A DNA stretch of 64,000 nt from Bradyrhizobium huanghuaihaiense (GTDB taxonomy: Bacteria; Pseudomonadota; Alphaproteobacteria; Rhizobiales; Xanthobacteraceae): positions 395,541 through 459,540 of the forward strand of contig NZ_VLLA01000004.1 of NCBI RefSeq assembly GCF_007830635.1, in the 5' to 3' direction. Below are positions 49,892 to 61,046 of the stretch, one piece after another. The translations under genes were made by a program, and so were the position numbers. The notes beneath the pieces were generated by a model that saw nothing but the letters and a program-made list of their open reading frames with translations, had not been told where the DNA came from and did no database searches. Positions within the stretch are counted from its first letter, which is position 1. Every line of letters starts with the position of its first letter.

Positions 49892-52834
49892 GTGCTGATC
49901 AAGCGAACAAACCAGCATTCCCTGCGCCATGGTTCCGTTGCCGAGTCTCTTGCGGGGCAGGCCAGCGGTCTCGACCGCCGCAGCTTCTTGCGTAAATCCG
50001 GTCTTGCCGGTGGTGCGCTCGCCGCGCTCGGCGCGCTGCCGGTCGGCGGCGTGCGCAAGGCGGAAGCGGCGACGGCCGGTCCGCTCACAGCAGGCGCGAC
50101 CGTGCGCAAGAGCATCTGCACGCATTGCTCGGTTGGGTGCACTGTCACGGCCGAGGTCCTGAACGAGGTATGGATCGGCCAGGAGCCGAGTTGGGATTCG
50201 CCGATCAATCGCGGTTCTCACTGTGCCAAGGGCGCCTCCGTGCGTGAGCTCGTGCATAGCGAGCGGCGGCTGCGCTATCCGATGAAGCTGGTGGGTGGTC
50301 AGTGGACCCGCGTCTCCTGGGATACCGCGATCAACGAGATTGGAGACAAGATCCAGGCTGTGCGCGAGAAGTCGGGCCCCGACTCCGTTTATTGGCTCGG
50401 CTCGGCCAAGATGACCAATGAAGGCGCGTACCTGTTCCGCAAGCTCGGCGCCTTCTGGGGAACCAACAACACCGATCACCAGGCCCGCATCTGCCATTCG
50501 ACCACCGTCACCGGCGTCGCCAACACCTGGGGCTACGGCGCGATGACCAACAGTTACAATGACATCCGCAATGCGAAGACGCAGATGATCCTGGGCGGCA
50601 ATCCGGCAGAGGCGCATCCGGTGTCGCTGCAGCACCTGCTCGAGGGAAAGGAGCTGCAAAAGGCCAACTTCATCGTCATCGATCCGCGCCTGACGCGCAC
50701 CGCCGCGCATGCGACTGAATATGTGCGGATGCGGCCGGGCACCGACATCCCCATACTCTACGGCATGATGTGGCACATCCTCCAGAACGGCTGGGAGGAC
50801 AAGGAGTTCATCCGGCAGCGGGTCTACGGATTCGACGACCTCAAGAAGGAGGTCGAGAAGTGGACTCCGGAAGAAGTCGAGCGCGTCACCGGCATTCCCG
50901 GCGAGCAGCTCAAGCGCGTCGCCAAGATGTTTGCCACCGAGAAGCCGGCAACGCTGATCTGGGCCATGGGCCAGACCCAGAAGACCGTCGGCACCGCCAA
51001 CGTGCGTGCCAGCTGCATCCTGCTGCTGATGACCGGCAATGTCGGCGGAGAGGGCAAGGGAGCCAACATCTTCCGCGGCCACGACAACGTGCAGGGCGCG
51101 ACCGACGTCGGGCTCGATATCGTCACGCTGCCATTCTACTACGGCCTCGCCGAGGGCGCCTGGAAGCATTGGTCGCGGGTCTGGGAGGTCGACTATGACT
51201 TCCTGAAGTCGCGCTTCGACTCCAAGCAGATCATGGAAACGCCGGGCATCCCGCTGACCCGCTGGTTCGAAGCGGCGACGCTGCCGAAGGATCAGGTCGC
51301 GCAGAAGGACAATGTCAGGGCGGTGTTCGTGCAGGGACACGCCTCCAACAGCATCACCCGTATTCCCGAATCCCTCAACGGTCTGAAGGCTCTCGATCTG
51401 CTCGTCATCGCCGACCCGCATCCGACGACCTGGGCCTCGCTGGCAGTCGAAGCGGGGCGCAAGGATGGCGTCTACATTCTGCCGGTCGCCACGCAATTCG
51501 AGTGCAAGGGCTCGCGCGTCGCCTCCAACCGCTCGCTGCAATGGGGCGAGCAGATCGTGAAGCCGATCTTCGAGTCGAAGGATGATCTCGAGATCATCTA
51601 TCTGATGGCGAAGAAGCTCGGATTCGCCGACCAGATGTTCAAGAAGATCAAGGTCGAGAACAATCTTCCTGAAGCAGAGGATGTGCTGCGCGAGATGAAC
51701 CGCGGCAGCTGGTCGACCGGCTATTGCGGGCAATCGCCCGAGCGCCTCAAGGCGCACATGAAGAACCAGGCCAAGTTCGACATGCTGACGATGCGCGCGC
51801 CGAAGGACGATCCCGAGGTCGGCGGCGATTATTACGGCCTGCCCTGGCCGTGTTGGGGATCGCCGGAGGTCAAGCACCCCGGCACGCCGCTGCTCTACAA
51901 TACCAATCTGCACGTGATGGATGGCGGCGGCACGTTCCGGCCGCGGTTCGGCGTCGAGCGTGAAGAGAAGCTGCCGGACGGCACGACACGCAAGGTGAGC
52001 CTGCTGGCGGATGGCTCGTACTCGTTGGGGTCGGGCATCCAGGACGGCTATCCGGAATTTACGCTCGCGAGCTTGAAGAAGCTCGGCTGGGATACCGAGC
52101 TCACCGAAGCGGAAATGGCGGTGATCAACAAGGTCAACCCGGCCACTCCGGACGCGGTGTCGTGGGCGCTCGACCTGTCGGGCGGCATCCAACGCGTCGC
52201 GCTGGCGCATGGCTGCGTTCCCTATGGCAACGGCAAGGCGCGCATGCATGCCTTCGGCCTGCCCGATCCCATCCCGGTTCACCGCGAGCCGATCTACACG
52301 CCGCGCGTCGATCTCGTCGCCAAATACCCGACGCTGCCCGACGCCAAGCAATTCCGGATGCCCAATATCGGCTTCTCCGTGCAGAAGGCTGCGGTCGAGA
52401 AGGGAATTGCAAAACAGTTCCCGCTCATCCTGTCGTCCGGCCGCCTGGTCGAATATGAGGGCGGCGGCGAGGAGACCCGGACCAACCCGTGGCTCGCCGA
52501 ATTGCAGCAGGACATGTTCATCGAGATCAACCCTGCCGACGCCGCCGAGCGCGGCGTCAAGGATGGCGGCTGGGTCTGGGTCACGGGAGCCGAGAACAAT
52601 TCCCGGGCAAGGATGAAGGCGCTCGTCACCGAGCGCGTCGGCAAGGGAGTTGCCTGGATGCCCTTCCACTTCGGTGGCTGGCTTGCGGGCAAAGACCTCC
52701 GCGGTAACTACCCGAAGGGCACCGACCCGATCGTGCTCGGCGAAAGCGCCAACACGATCACCACCTACGGATACGATCCCGCGACGAACATGCAGGAAAC
52801 CAAGGTCACTCTCTGCCAGATCGCGGCGGCATAA
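49892..52834 (+). CDS. fdhA: Formate dehydrogenase catalytic (alpha) subunit
   Basis: Periplasmic Mo/W-bis-MGD enzyme that oxidises formate to CO2. 980 residues. It has a Tat signal with DRRSFLRKSG (Arg29-Arg30), an N-terminal 4Fe-4S site from Cys76, Cys79, Cys83 and Cys111, and metal ligand Cys201 in ARICHSTTV, where many homologues have selenocysteine. No in-frame TGA, so it is a Cys-type enzyme needing no Sec machinery. GTG 49892 is six bases from GGAGG; TTG 49886 is too close to it. Beta and gamma genes follow, giving a membrane-anchored respiratory FDH that reduces quinone. Confidence 0.94.
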   Translation: MLIKRTNQHSLRHGSVAESLAGQASGLDRRSFLRKSGLAGGALAALGALPVGGVRKAEAATAGPLTAGATVRKSICTHCSVGCTVTAEVLNEVWIGQEPSWDSPINRGSHCAKGASVRELVHSERRLRYPMKLVGGQWTRVSWDTAINEIGDKIQAVREKSGPDSVYWLGSAKMTNEGAYLFRKLGAFWGTNNTDHQARICHSTTVTGVANTWGYGAMTNSYNDIRNAKTQMILGGNPAEAHPVSLQHLLEGKELQKANFIVIDPRLTRTAAHATEYVRMRPGTDIPILYGMMWHILQNGWEDKEFIRQRVYGFDDLKKEVEKWTPEEVERVTGIPGEQLKRVAKMFATEKPATLIWAMGQTQKTVGTANVRASCILLLMTGNVGGEGKGANIFRGHDNVQGATDVGLDIVTLPFYYGLAEGAWKHWSRVWEVDYDFLKSRFDSKQIMETPGIPLTRWFEAATLPKDQVAQKDNVRAVFVQGHASNSITRIPESLNGLKALDLLVIADPHPTTWASLAVEAGRKDGVYILPVATQFECKGSRVASNRSLQWGEQIVKPIFESKDDLEIIYLMAKKLGFADQMFKKIKVENNLPEAEDVLREMNRGSWSTGYCGQSPERLKAHMKNQAKFDMLTMRAPKDDPEVGGDYYGLPWPCWGSPEVKHPGTPLLYNTNLHVMDGGGTFRPRFGVEREEKLPDGTTRKVSLLADGSYSLGSGIQDGYPEFTLASLKKLGWDTELTEAEMAVINKVNPATPDAVSWALDLSGGIQRVALAHGCVPYGNGKARMHAFGLPDPIPVHREPIYTPRVDLVAKYPTLPDAKQFRMPNIGFSVQKAAVEKGIAKQFPLILSSGRLVEYEGGGEETRTNPWLAELQQDMFIEINPADAAERGVKDGGWVWVTGAENNSRARMKALVTERVGKGVAWMPFHFGGWLAGKDLRGNYPKGTDPIVLGESANTITTYGYDPATNMQETKVTLCQIAAA

Positions 52835-52846
52835 GGAGCAACGACG

Positions 52847-53443
52847 ATGGCACGTATGAAGTTTCTCTGCGACGCCGACCGTTGCATCGAGTGCAACGCC
52901 TGCGTCACGGCTTGCAAGAACGAGCACGAGGTCCCCTGGGGCATCAACCGCCGCAGGGTCGTCACCATCGCCGATGGCAAGCCGGGCGAACGATCGGTCT
53001 CGATGGCTTGCATGCACTGCACGGATGCGCCGTGCGCGGCAGTGTGTCCGGTGAACTGCTTCTATACCACCGCCGATGGCGTGGTCCTGCACTCCAAGGA
53101 TCTCTGCATCGGCTGCGGCTATTGCTTCTACGCTTGTCCATTTGGCGCGCCGCAATATCCGAAAGTCGGCAATTTCGGCTCGCGCGGAAAAATGGACAAA
53201 TGTACCTATTGCGCCGGCGGTCCCGAAGCCGACGGCAGCAAGGAGGAATACGAGAAATACGGTGCGAACCGCCTGGCCGAGGGTAAGCTGCCGCTGTGTG
53301 CAGAAATGTGCTCGACCAAGTCTCTGCTCGCCGGCGACGGCGAGATCATCGCCCAGATCTATAAGGAGCGCGTGTTGAAGCGCGGCTATGGTTCGGGCGC
53401 ATGGGGCTGGAAGACCGCCTATCGCGAAACAATCGAGTCCTGA
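52847..53443 (+). CDS. fdhB: Formate dehydrogenase iron-sulfur (beta) subunit
   Basis: A 198-residue electron-transfer subunit with four 4Fe-4S cluster motifs: CIECNACVTACKNEH, CMHCTDAPCAAVCP, CIGCGYCFYACPFGAP and the split site CTYC...CAEMCSTK. It has no signal peptide and should be carried through Tat with the alpha subunit. ATG 52847 follows AAGGAG. It lacks the C-terminal membrane helix of FdnH, typical of the shorter FDH3 type. Confidence 0.94.
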   Translation: MARMKFLCDADRCIECNACVTACKNEHEVPWGINRRRVVTIADGKPGERSVSMACMHCTDAPCAAVCPVNCFYTTADGVVLHSKDLCIGCGYCFYACPFGAPQYPKVGNFGSRGKMDKCTYCAGGPEADGSKEEYEKYGANRLAEGKLPLCAEMCSTKSLLAGDGEIIAQIYKERVLKRGYGSGAWGWKTAYRETIES

Positions 53444-53482
53444 AGGCGCCGCGCGCCGGGGCACAAATGCCGGGAGGAGCAG

Positions 53483-54496
53483 ATGTCCTCATTTGCAAGG
53501 TTCATTCGACCAGCCATCGGCGCGTGGGCGTTGCTTCTGTTGATCATGGCAGCTCCGGTACCGTCGCCGGCCCAGCAGATCAATCCGACGGCGAGCTCGG
53601 TCAATGAGCAGAAGTTGCTGCAGGAGATGGATCGGATCCAGGGACGCGTCAGCATCCCCGACCAGCGCTCCGGCGTGCTGATGCAACCTGCCGGCCGCGA
53701 ATGGCGTGAATTCCGCAACGTGGCGCTGCGGTGGATCGGCGGCGTTGCCATGCTTGGCATGCTGGCGGTGCTGGTCATCTTCTATTTGACACGCGGCATG
53801 GTCCGCCTCGAAAGCGGAAGATCCGGCCGCACCATCGTGCGGTTCAACACCTTCGAGCGTTTCGTGCACTGGATGACCGCGACCTGCTTCATCATCCTGG
53901 CGATCTCGGGATTGAACATCACGTTCGGGCGGCCGCTGCTGCTTCCGCTGATTGGATTTGACGCCTTCTCGGAATGGTCGCAATGGGCGAAATTCGCGCA
54001 CAACTACCTGAGCTTTCCCTTCACGATTGGCGTCGTGCTGATCTTTCTGATGTGGATCGCCGGCAATATCCCGAGCAAGGTGGATCTGGAGTGGATCAAG
54101 CGCGGAGGCGGCCTGATCGGTCACGATCATCCGCCGGCTCGCCGTTTCAACGCGGGTCAAAAGGGGATCTACTGGATCGTTGTGATCGGCGGTGGACTCG
54201 TGGCCGCGACGGGCTATGTGCTGATGTTCCCGTTCTACGTGACGGGGATCGAGGGCATGCAGATGGCCCAGATCGTTCACTCCGTCGTGGCCGTGCTGTT
54301 CATCGCCGCGATGCTCGCTCACATCTACATCGGCACGATCGGGATGGAAGGTGCCTTCGAGGCGATGGGATCAGGCGAGGTGGATGTCAACTGGGCGCGC
54401 GAGCACCATAGCCTGTGGCTCGACCAGGAGATGGCACGGACCGGCCCGAACGATTCTCAGCCGCAGCCTCGCCATGCTGCTTCCGCAGCCGAATAG
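53483..54496 (+). CDS. fdhC: Formate dehydrogenase cytochrome b (gamma) subunit
   Basis: Membrane anchor of 337 residues carrying b haems and the quinone site. A signal-like segment (residues 10-32) precedes a periplasmic stretch and about four to five core helices. Haem-ligand candidates are His in ERFVHWMTA, FAHNYLSFP and IVHSVVAVLFIAAMLAHIYIG. The N-terminal extension is longer than in E. coli FdnI, as in other FDH3-type gamma subunits. It closes the fdh operon. Confidence 0.93.
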   Translation: MSSFARFIRPAIGAWALLLLIMAAPVPSPAQQINPTASSVNEQKLLQEMDRIQGRVSIPDQRSGVLMQPAGREWREFRNVALRWIGGVAMLGMLAVLVIFYLTRGMVRLESGRSGRTIVRFNTFERFVHWMTATCFIILAISGLNITFGRPLLLPLIGFDAFSEWSQWAKFAHNYLSFPFTIGVVLIFLMWIAGNIPSKVDLEWIKRGGGLIGHDHPPARRFNAGQKGIYWIVVIGGGLVAATGYVLMFPFYVTGIEGMQMAQIVHSVVAVLFIAAMLAHIYIGTIGMEGAFEAMGSGEVDVNWAREHHSLWLDQEMARTGPNDSQPQPRHAASAAE

Positions 54497-54513
54497 AGCT
54501 GACGGAATATTGC

Positions 54514-54636
54514 CTAAAGCCGGACGCCCGTCGTCGAAAAGGCCTCTGCAACGGGAAGCTGTACGCTGTCGAGCACGGCAACTCCAGCCATCGTGATGAC
54601 GATCGTCGCAACACAGGCAAGGATGAAAGCCTTCAT
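54514..54636 (-). CDS. 40-residue secreted or membrane peptide
   Basis: A short frame starting MKAFILACVATIVITMAGVA and running on to VLDSVQLPVAEAFSTTGVRL, with a strong ribosome site (GAGGAGGGATCGCG). It has one hydrophobic segment and a short polar tail. I recall similar peptides from related genomes but know no function. It converges on the FDH gamma gene, 17 bases apart. Confidence 0.6.
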   Translation of the reverse strand: MKAFILACVATIVITMAGVAVLDSVQLPVAEAFSTTGVRL

Positions 54637-54773
54637 CGCGATCCCTCCTCGCGAGCATTATACAGGACCGCCGGCCGCGGACAAAGGCTGCGCTTGGGAT
54701 CGCGCAAGGGGATGCGGACCGCCAGCCCGGGCCCGCGTTTGGTCATCTATGGTTCCAGTCGAAGCCTGGCGAT

Positions 54774-55061
54774 CTATCCTTGTCGCCGCACGAAACCGCT
54801 GATCGTGACCTTCTCCCAGATGCCGGCCGCTGCGAAGGGATCCGCGCGGTTAAAGGCCTCGACTTCCGCACGGCTGGGGGCTTCGACCAGGAACAGGCTG
54901 CCGATCATGGTCCCGCCGTCGTCGGAGACGAGGGGCCCCGACATCACAATCTTGATGCCGAAACGCGAGGTGTCGCTCAGGAAGGCCTTATGGGCGTCGT
55001 AATTGGCAAGCCGGGTCGGCAGCGCGCCGGCGCGGTCGAGGGCGTGAATGGCGAACAGCAT
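54774..55061 (-). CDS. YciI-family protein
   Basis: A 95-residue ferredoxin-like fold protein of the YciI/muconolactone-isomerase-like group. The conserved His is in DAHKAFL, Asp in DRAGALPTRLANY, and the active-site-like FNRADPFAAAGIW is present. It is last in the catabolic operon, 75 bases after the binding-protein gene. YCII proteins appear with aromatic-ring catabolism, and some hydrolyse lactones or dehalogenate; the activity here is inferred only. Confidence 0.88.
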   Translation of the reverse strand: MLFAIHALDRAGALPTRLANYDAHKAFLSDTSRFGIKIVMSGPLVSDDGGTMIGSLFLVEAPSRAEVEAFNRADPFAAAGIWEKVTISGFVRRQG

Positions 55062-55136
55062 GGTGTCTCCGTTTCTTACTTCAGTCTTGGGACGGCCGCG
55101 AGGGGCGGCCGTCCGGGTTTGTCGCGATCTGTTGAT

Positions 55137-56111
55137 CTACTTGGCGCCGAGCTTGCCGGCGTCCTCGAAGGTCGGGCAGGTCCGCTGCTCCAGCGGGACG
55201 TCGAACGGCCCAAAATTGTCCCTGGTGATGACGGTCGGCTTCAGCACGATCTCGCTGATGACGGGCTGATTGCGCAGGGCGCGGACAGCCATCATGGTGC
55301 CGAGGCAGCCTTGCGCAAACCCGTTGTAGTCGCCGCTCGCGAGCAGCTTGCCGGACTTGATCGCGTCGATCGCCTCCTTGGTGCCGTTGATGCCGATCAC
55401 CTGAGCCTTGCGGTTGGCGCCGTCGAGCGCCTCGATCGCGCCGACCGCCATGGCGTCGTTGGCCGCTAGCACGCCGTCGATCTGCGAATTCGACTGCATC
55501 AGGTTCTCCATCACCTGAAGCGCCTGCAGCCGCTGATAGTTACCGGGCTGCGAAGCCAGCAGCTTGGCGCCGGGCGCTTCCTTCAGCGCGTCGTTGAACC
55601 CGCGCACGCGATCGACATTGGTCAGCGAGCCCTTGACGCCCTCGATGATGACAATGTTGCCCTTGCCGCCCAGCGTCTTGAGCAGGAAGCGCGCGGTCTC
55701 GAGCCCGAGGCTGTAATCGTCGGCGCCGACGAAGGACAGGAATTTTCCGCCCGCGGAACGGTCGGTGATGTTCACGACGGGGATTTTTGCTTCGTTGATC
55801 TTCTCGACGCCGGGCACCATCGCCTTGTAGTCGACCGGCGTGAACACGATTGCGCTCGGCTTCTTCACGACCACGTCCTCGATCTGGCTGAGCTGCTCGG
55901 GGATCGAGTCCGGCTTGGTCGGGATGTACTGCAGCGTCTTCGCGTTCAGCGCCTTCGCCATGTTGTCGGCGCCGACCCGCACCGTCTGGAAGAACGGGTT
56001 GGTCTGGTTCTTGGTGAACACGGCGATGGTCTCGCCGTCAGCGCGCGCCCCAGTGGTGAACGCGGCTGCCATCAGCAGCGGCAGCGCCAGATAGTCCAGT
56101 CTCAATTTCAT
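55137..56111 (-). CDS. Ribose-type ABC transporter substrate-binding protein
   Basis: Periplasmic binding protein of 324 residues with a signal peptide ending ARAD and two alpha/beta lobes of the RbsB/LacI type: NPFFQTVRVGADN, GVLAANDAMAVGAIEALDG and a hinge ending in LLASGDYNGFAQG. The ligand may be a sugar, but this family also binds aromatic or purine-like compounds, and the operon contains ring-cleavage genes. It follows two permease genes and an ATPase gene. Confidence 0.9.
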   Translation of the reverse strand: MKLRLDYLALPLLMAAAFTTGARADGETIAVFTKNQTNPFFQTVRVGADNMAKALNAKTLQYIPTKPDSIPEQLSQIEDVVVKKPSAIVFTPVDYKAMVPGVEKINEAKIPVVNITDRSAGGKFLSFVGADDYSLGLETARFLLKTLGGKGNIVIIEGVKGSLTNVDRVRGFNDALKEAPGAKLLASQPGNYQRLQALQVMENLMQSNSQIDGVLAANDAMAVGAIEALDGANRKAQVIGINGTKEAIDAIKSGKLLASGDYNGFAQGCLGTMMAVRALRNQPVISEIVLKPTVITRDNFGPFDVPLEQRTCPTFEDAGKLGAK

Positions 56112-56153
56112 ATTGCCTCCATCCCTGATTTTGCTTGTTGGATTTCCGAGAAC

Positions 56154-57131
56154 TCATTGCGCGCGGCGGCGGGTCTTCATGTCGAGCCAGACCGCGAGAA
56201 TGACGATGATGCCTGTCACCAGCGGCTGCCAGTTGGCGCTGACCGACAAGAGGTTCATGCCGTTCAGCACCAGCGTCAGGATCAGCGCGCCGATGAAGGT
56301 GCCGAACACGGTGCCGACGCCGCCGAACAGCGAGGTGCCGCCGATCAGCACGGCCGCGATCGCCGGCAGCGTCAGGCTTTCGCCGATGTCGGCTTCCGCC
56401 GAATTGAGGCGCGACAGAAAGATGATCGAGGCGAGCCCCGCCATGGTGCCGGAGACGGCGTAGACCAGCAGCAGGCGGCGCGCGACGGGGATGCCGGAGA
56501 GACGCGCCGCGACCGGATTGGCGCCGATCGCATAGATCTCCTGGCCCCAGATCGTCCGTTGCGCGAACAGCGTTCCGATGCCGAGGAACACCAGCAGCAG
56601 ATAGACCGGGATCGGCAGACCGAACAGATAGCCGCTGCCGATTTGGCGGAAGCCTGCCGGGAAGCCGTGCAGGGTCTCGCCCGCCATGTACCAATAGGTG
56701 AGGCCGTTCAGCACCCACAGCATGCCGTAGGTGGCGATGAAGGAGGGGATGCGCAGCGCCGTGACCATGATGCCGTTGAGCAGGCCGACGATGCCGCCGC
56801 AGGCAAGCCCGGTGAGGATGCCGAGCGCCGGCGAGCCGGTCTTGTGGATCACGGTGCCGGCGATGCAGGCGGACAGCGCGACATTGGCGCCGACGGAGAG
56901 ATCGAGGCCCGCCGTGAGCACCACCAGCGTCAGGCCGGAGGCGATGAAGAAGGTCAGGCTGGCCTGCCGGAGCACATTGAGGATGTTGCCGAGGCTGAGG
57001 AAGGAGTCGCTCAACACCGCCAGCACTGCACAGATCAGCAGCGCTGCGAGCAGGCGATAGAACACCTGGATCGCATCCTGCGACAGGAACGAGCGGGGCG
57101 GCGCGATGACTTCTTTGGTGATGTCGGTCAT
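56154..57131 (-). CDS. Ribose-type ABC transporter permease
   Basis: A 325-residue RbsC-like permease with about nine to ten helices. GLDLSVGANVALSACIAG and the EAA-like AVLIGGTSLFGGVGTVFGT are conserved family landmarks. Its ATG overlaps the stop of the preceding permease gene (ATGA), so the two form a heterodimeric channel. Gap to the binding-protein gene is 42 bases. Confidence 0.92.
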   Translation of the reverse strand: MTDITKEVIAPPRSFLSQDAIQVFYRLLAALLICAVLAVLSDSFLSLGNILNVLRQASLTFFIASGLTLVVLTAGLDLSVGANVALSACIAGTVIHKTGSPALGILTGLACGGIVGLLNGIMVTALRIPSFIATYGMLWVLNGLTYWYMAGETLHGFPAGFRQIGSGYLFGLPIPVYLLLVFLGIGTLFAQRTIWGQEIYAIGANPVAARLSGIPVARRLLLVYAVSGTMAGLASIIFLSRLNSAEADIGESLTLPAIAAVLIGGTSLFGGVGTVFGTFIGALILTLVLNGMNLLSVSANWQPLVTGIIVILAVWLDMKTRRRAQ

Positions 57132-58070
57132 GCACGGCTCCTGAGGCCGTCGAGGAACAGGGCGACGATGACGAGGACGCCGACGCTTGCGACCTGCACC
57201 GAGGACGGCAGCGAGATCAGGTTCAGCCCGTTGCGCAGCACGCCGACTGAGACAACGCCGAGCAGCGTGCCGAGCAGCCAGCCATTGCCGCGTTCGAACG
57301 AGGTGCCGCCGACGGCAACGGCCGCGATGGCATCGAATTCGAGGCCAAGACCCGCCGTCGGGTGGCCGGAATTCATCCGCGCGGTCATCAACAGTCCGGC
57401 GATGCCGGCCATGGCGCCGCCGATCGCATAGACCGCGATCAGCAGCCGGTTCGGCGACAGGCCGGCATAGCGCAGCGCCTCGCGGTTGCCGCCGAGTGCG
57501 AAGATGTAGGTGCCGAAGCGGGTGTGATAGAGCAGGCCGTGGAAGGCCGCGTAGGTCACGAGCGCCATCACGATCGGCACGGGAATGCCGAGCAGCGTCG
57601 CCGAATAGATGTCGCGCACGCTGTGGGGGATGCCGACCACGCTCTGGCCGTCGCTGACGATCAGCGACAGGCCCTGCGCCATGCCGAGCGTGCCAAGCGT
57701 CGCGACGAAGGGCGGAATGCCAAGGATCGCGACCAGCCAGCCGTTGGCGACGCCGAAAGCCGCGCCGACCAGCAGGCCGGCGCCAAGGCCCAGCAGCATC
57801 GACTTGGTCGCGAGCGAGACGATGGCGACGCAGAGCGAGGTCAGCGTCAGCACCGCGCCCATCGACAGGTCCAGCCCCTCGGTCATGATGATCAAGGTCA
57901 TCGGCAGCGCCAGCATGGTCAGGATGGTCGACTGCACCAGCACGTTGGAGAGATTGGCGACCGACAGGAAGCCGGGCGCGATCGCGCTGAACAGCGCGAT
58001 CAGCAGCACCAGCACGATGGCAACGCCGGGAATCCGCTGCAGCGGATTGGGCTCTGCGACGACCGCGGCT

Positions 58071-58078
<8 letters not shown>
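57128..58078 (-). CDS. Ribose-type ABC transporter permease
   Basis: A 316-residue RbsC-like permease paralogous to the next gene: GLDLSMGAVLTLTSLCVAIV and AVAVGGTSFERGNGWLLGTL correspond to the same landmarks. It starts 8 bases inside the end of the ATPase gene, so translation is coupled through the whole transporter. Confidence 0.92.
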
Positions 58079-59590
<1,512 letters not shown>

Positions 59591-59594
<4 letters not shown>

Positions 59595-60985
59595 GCTTTG
59601 GCTCCGCTCGCAAAGATCTTTCCAGGGTTCATCAGCCCATTCGGATCGAGCGCGGTCTTGATCTGCCGCATCACATCGACGGCTTCGCCGAGCTCGTCGG
59701 CCAGATAGTCGATCTTGCCGAGCCCGATACCGTGCTCGCCGGTGCAAGTGCCGTCCATGGCGATGGCGCGGGCGACCATGCGGGCCTGCAGCGCCTTGGC
59801 GCCTTCGGCCTCCTCGGGTTTGGCCGGGTCGATCAGGATCAGCATGTGGAAATTGCCGTCGCCGACATGGCCGACGATCGGCGCGGTGAAACCGTGCTCA
59901 TCCGCATCGCGCCTTGTCCCGGTCAGGCATTCCGCCAGCCGCGAGATCGGCACGCAGACGTCAGTAATCACCGCGCGTGCGCCGGGACGCAGGCCAAGGC
60001 CGGCATAGAGCGTGTTGTCGCGGGCATGCCAGAGCCGGCTGCGGTCTTCCTGTGCCTTCGCCCAGGCAAAGCCATGGCCGCCTTGGTCGGCGGCGATCGC
60101 CTGCGCGGCCTCGGCCTGCTCGGCGACCGAGGCTTCCGAGCCGTGGAATTCGAGGAACAGGGTGGGCGCCTCGCGGTAGCCGAGCTTCGCGTAGGTATTG
60201 ATGCCGCGTATCATGACGTCGTCGAGCAGCTCGATGCGTGCGACGGGGATCGCGGACTGGATCACGGAGATCGCGGTATCGACGGCATCGTGCAGGGTGT
60301 CGAAGCTGCACACCGCAGCCGAGATCGCCTGCGGCACGGGGTGCACCTTCAACGTGATCTCGGTGATCACGCCGAGCGTCCCTTCGGCACCGACGAACAT
60401 GCGCGTCAGGTCGTAGCCGGCGGCCGACTTCCGCGCGCGCTTCGCGGTCCGGATCACGCGGCCGTCGGCCAGCACGACCTCGAGCGCCATGACGTTGTCC
60501 TTCATGGTGCCGTAGCGCACCGCCATGGTGCCGGAGGCGCGGGTGGAGGTCATGCCGCCGATCGAGGCATCGGCGCCGGGATCGATCGGGAAGAACAGGC
60601 CGGTATTGCGCAGTTCGGCATTGAGCTGCTTGCGGGTGATGCCGGGCTGCACCACGACGTCCATGTCGCTGTCGTGCACCGCCAGCACCTTGTTCATGCG
60701 CGCGAAGTCGAAGCAGACGCCGCCTGCGACGGCTGCCGCGTTGCCTTCGAGTGAGGTCCCGGCGCCGAACGGAACGATCGGCATGCCCGCGCTCGCGCAC
60801 AGCTTCACGATCTCGGCGACCTCTTGCGTCGTTTCCGGGAAGACAACGATGTCAGGCGGCAAATTGCGATAATGCGACTCGCTCTGCCCATGCTGATCGA
60901 GCACGCCGCGCGCAACGCTCGCGCGCGGGCCGATCATGCCGGTGAGGCGATCGGCCAATATGCTCGTGGTGACCCGCGGTCCCAT
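59591..60985 (-). CDS. FAD-linked oxidase, glycolate/D-lactate dehydrogenase type
   Basis: A 464-residue flavoprotein of the GlcD/DLD family. The PCMH-type FAD domain has VVFPETTQEVAEIV and PFGAGTSLEGNA, and the C-terminal FAD-oxidase domain ends NGLMNPGKIF, the family hallmark. Expected to oxidise a 2-hydroxy acid to a 2-keto acid. ATG 60985 follows GGGAGCAAGG. It sits between the dioxygenase and the transporter in one operon, so its substrate may be a hydroxy acid from the imported compound. Confidence 0.92.
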
Positions 60986-61046
60986 CCTTGCTCCCTGTTC
61001 GCTCCGATCCACGGACTCTTGCCGGTCCGCTGAGTTGTCGTTCGGC

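Noticed and set aside
49892..52834. Possible selenocysteine-containing formate dehydrogenase
   Set aside because: The metal-ligand codon is TGC (Cys201) and there is no in-frame TGA.
49868..53464. 1198-codon reverse-strand open frame opposite the formate dehydrogenase genes
   Set aside because: Mirror of highly conserved FDH alpha and beta genes; third-position GC bias explains the lack of stops.
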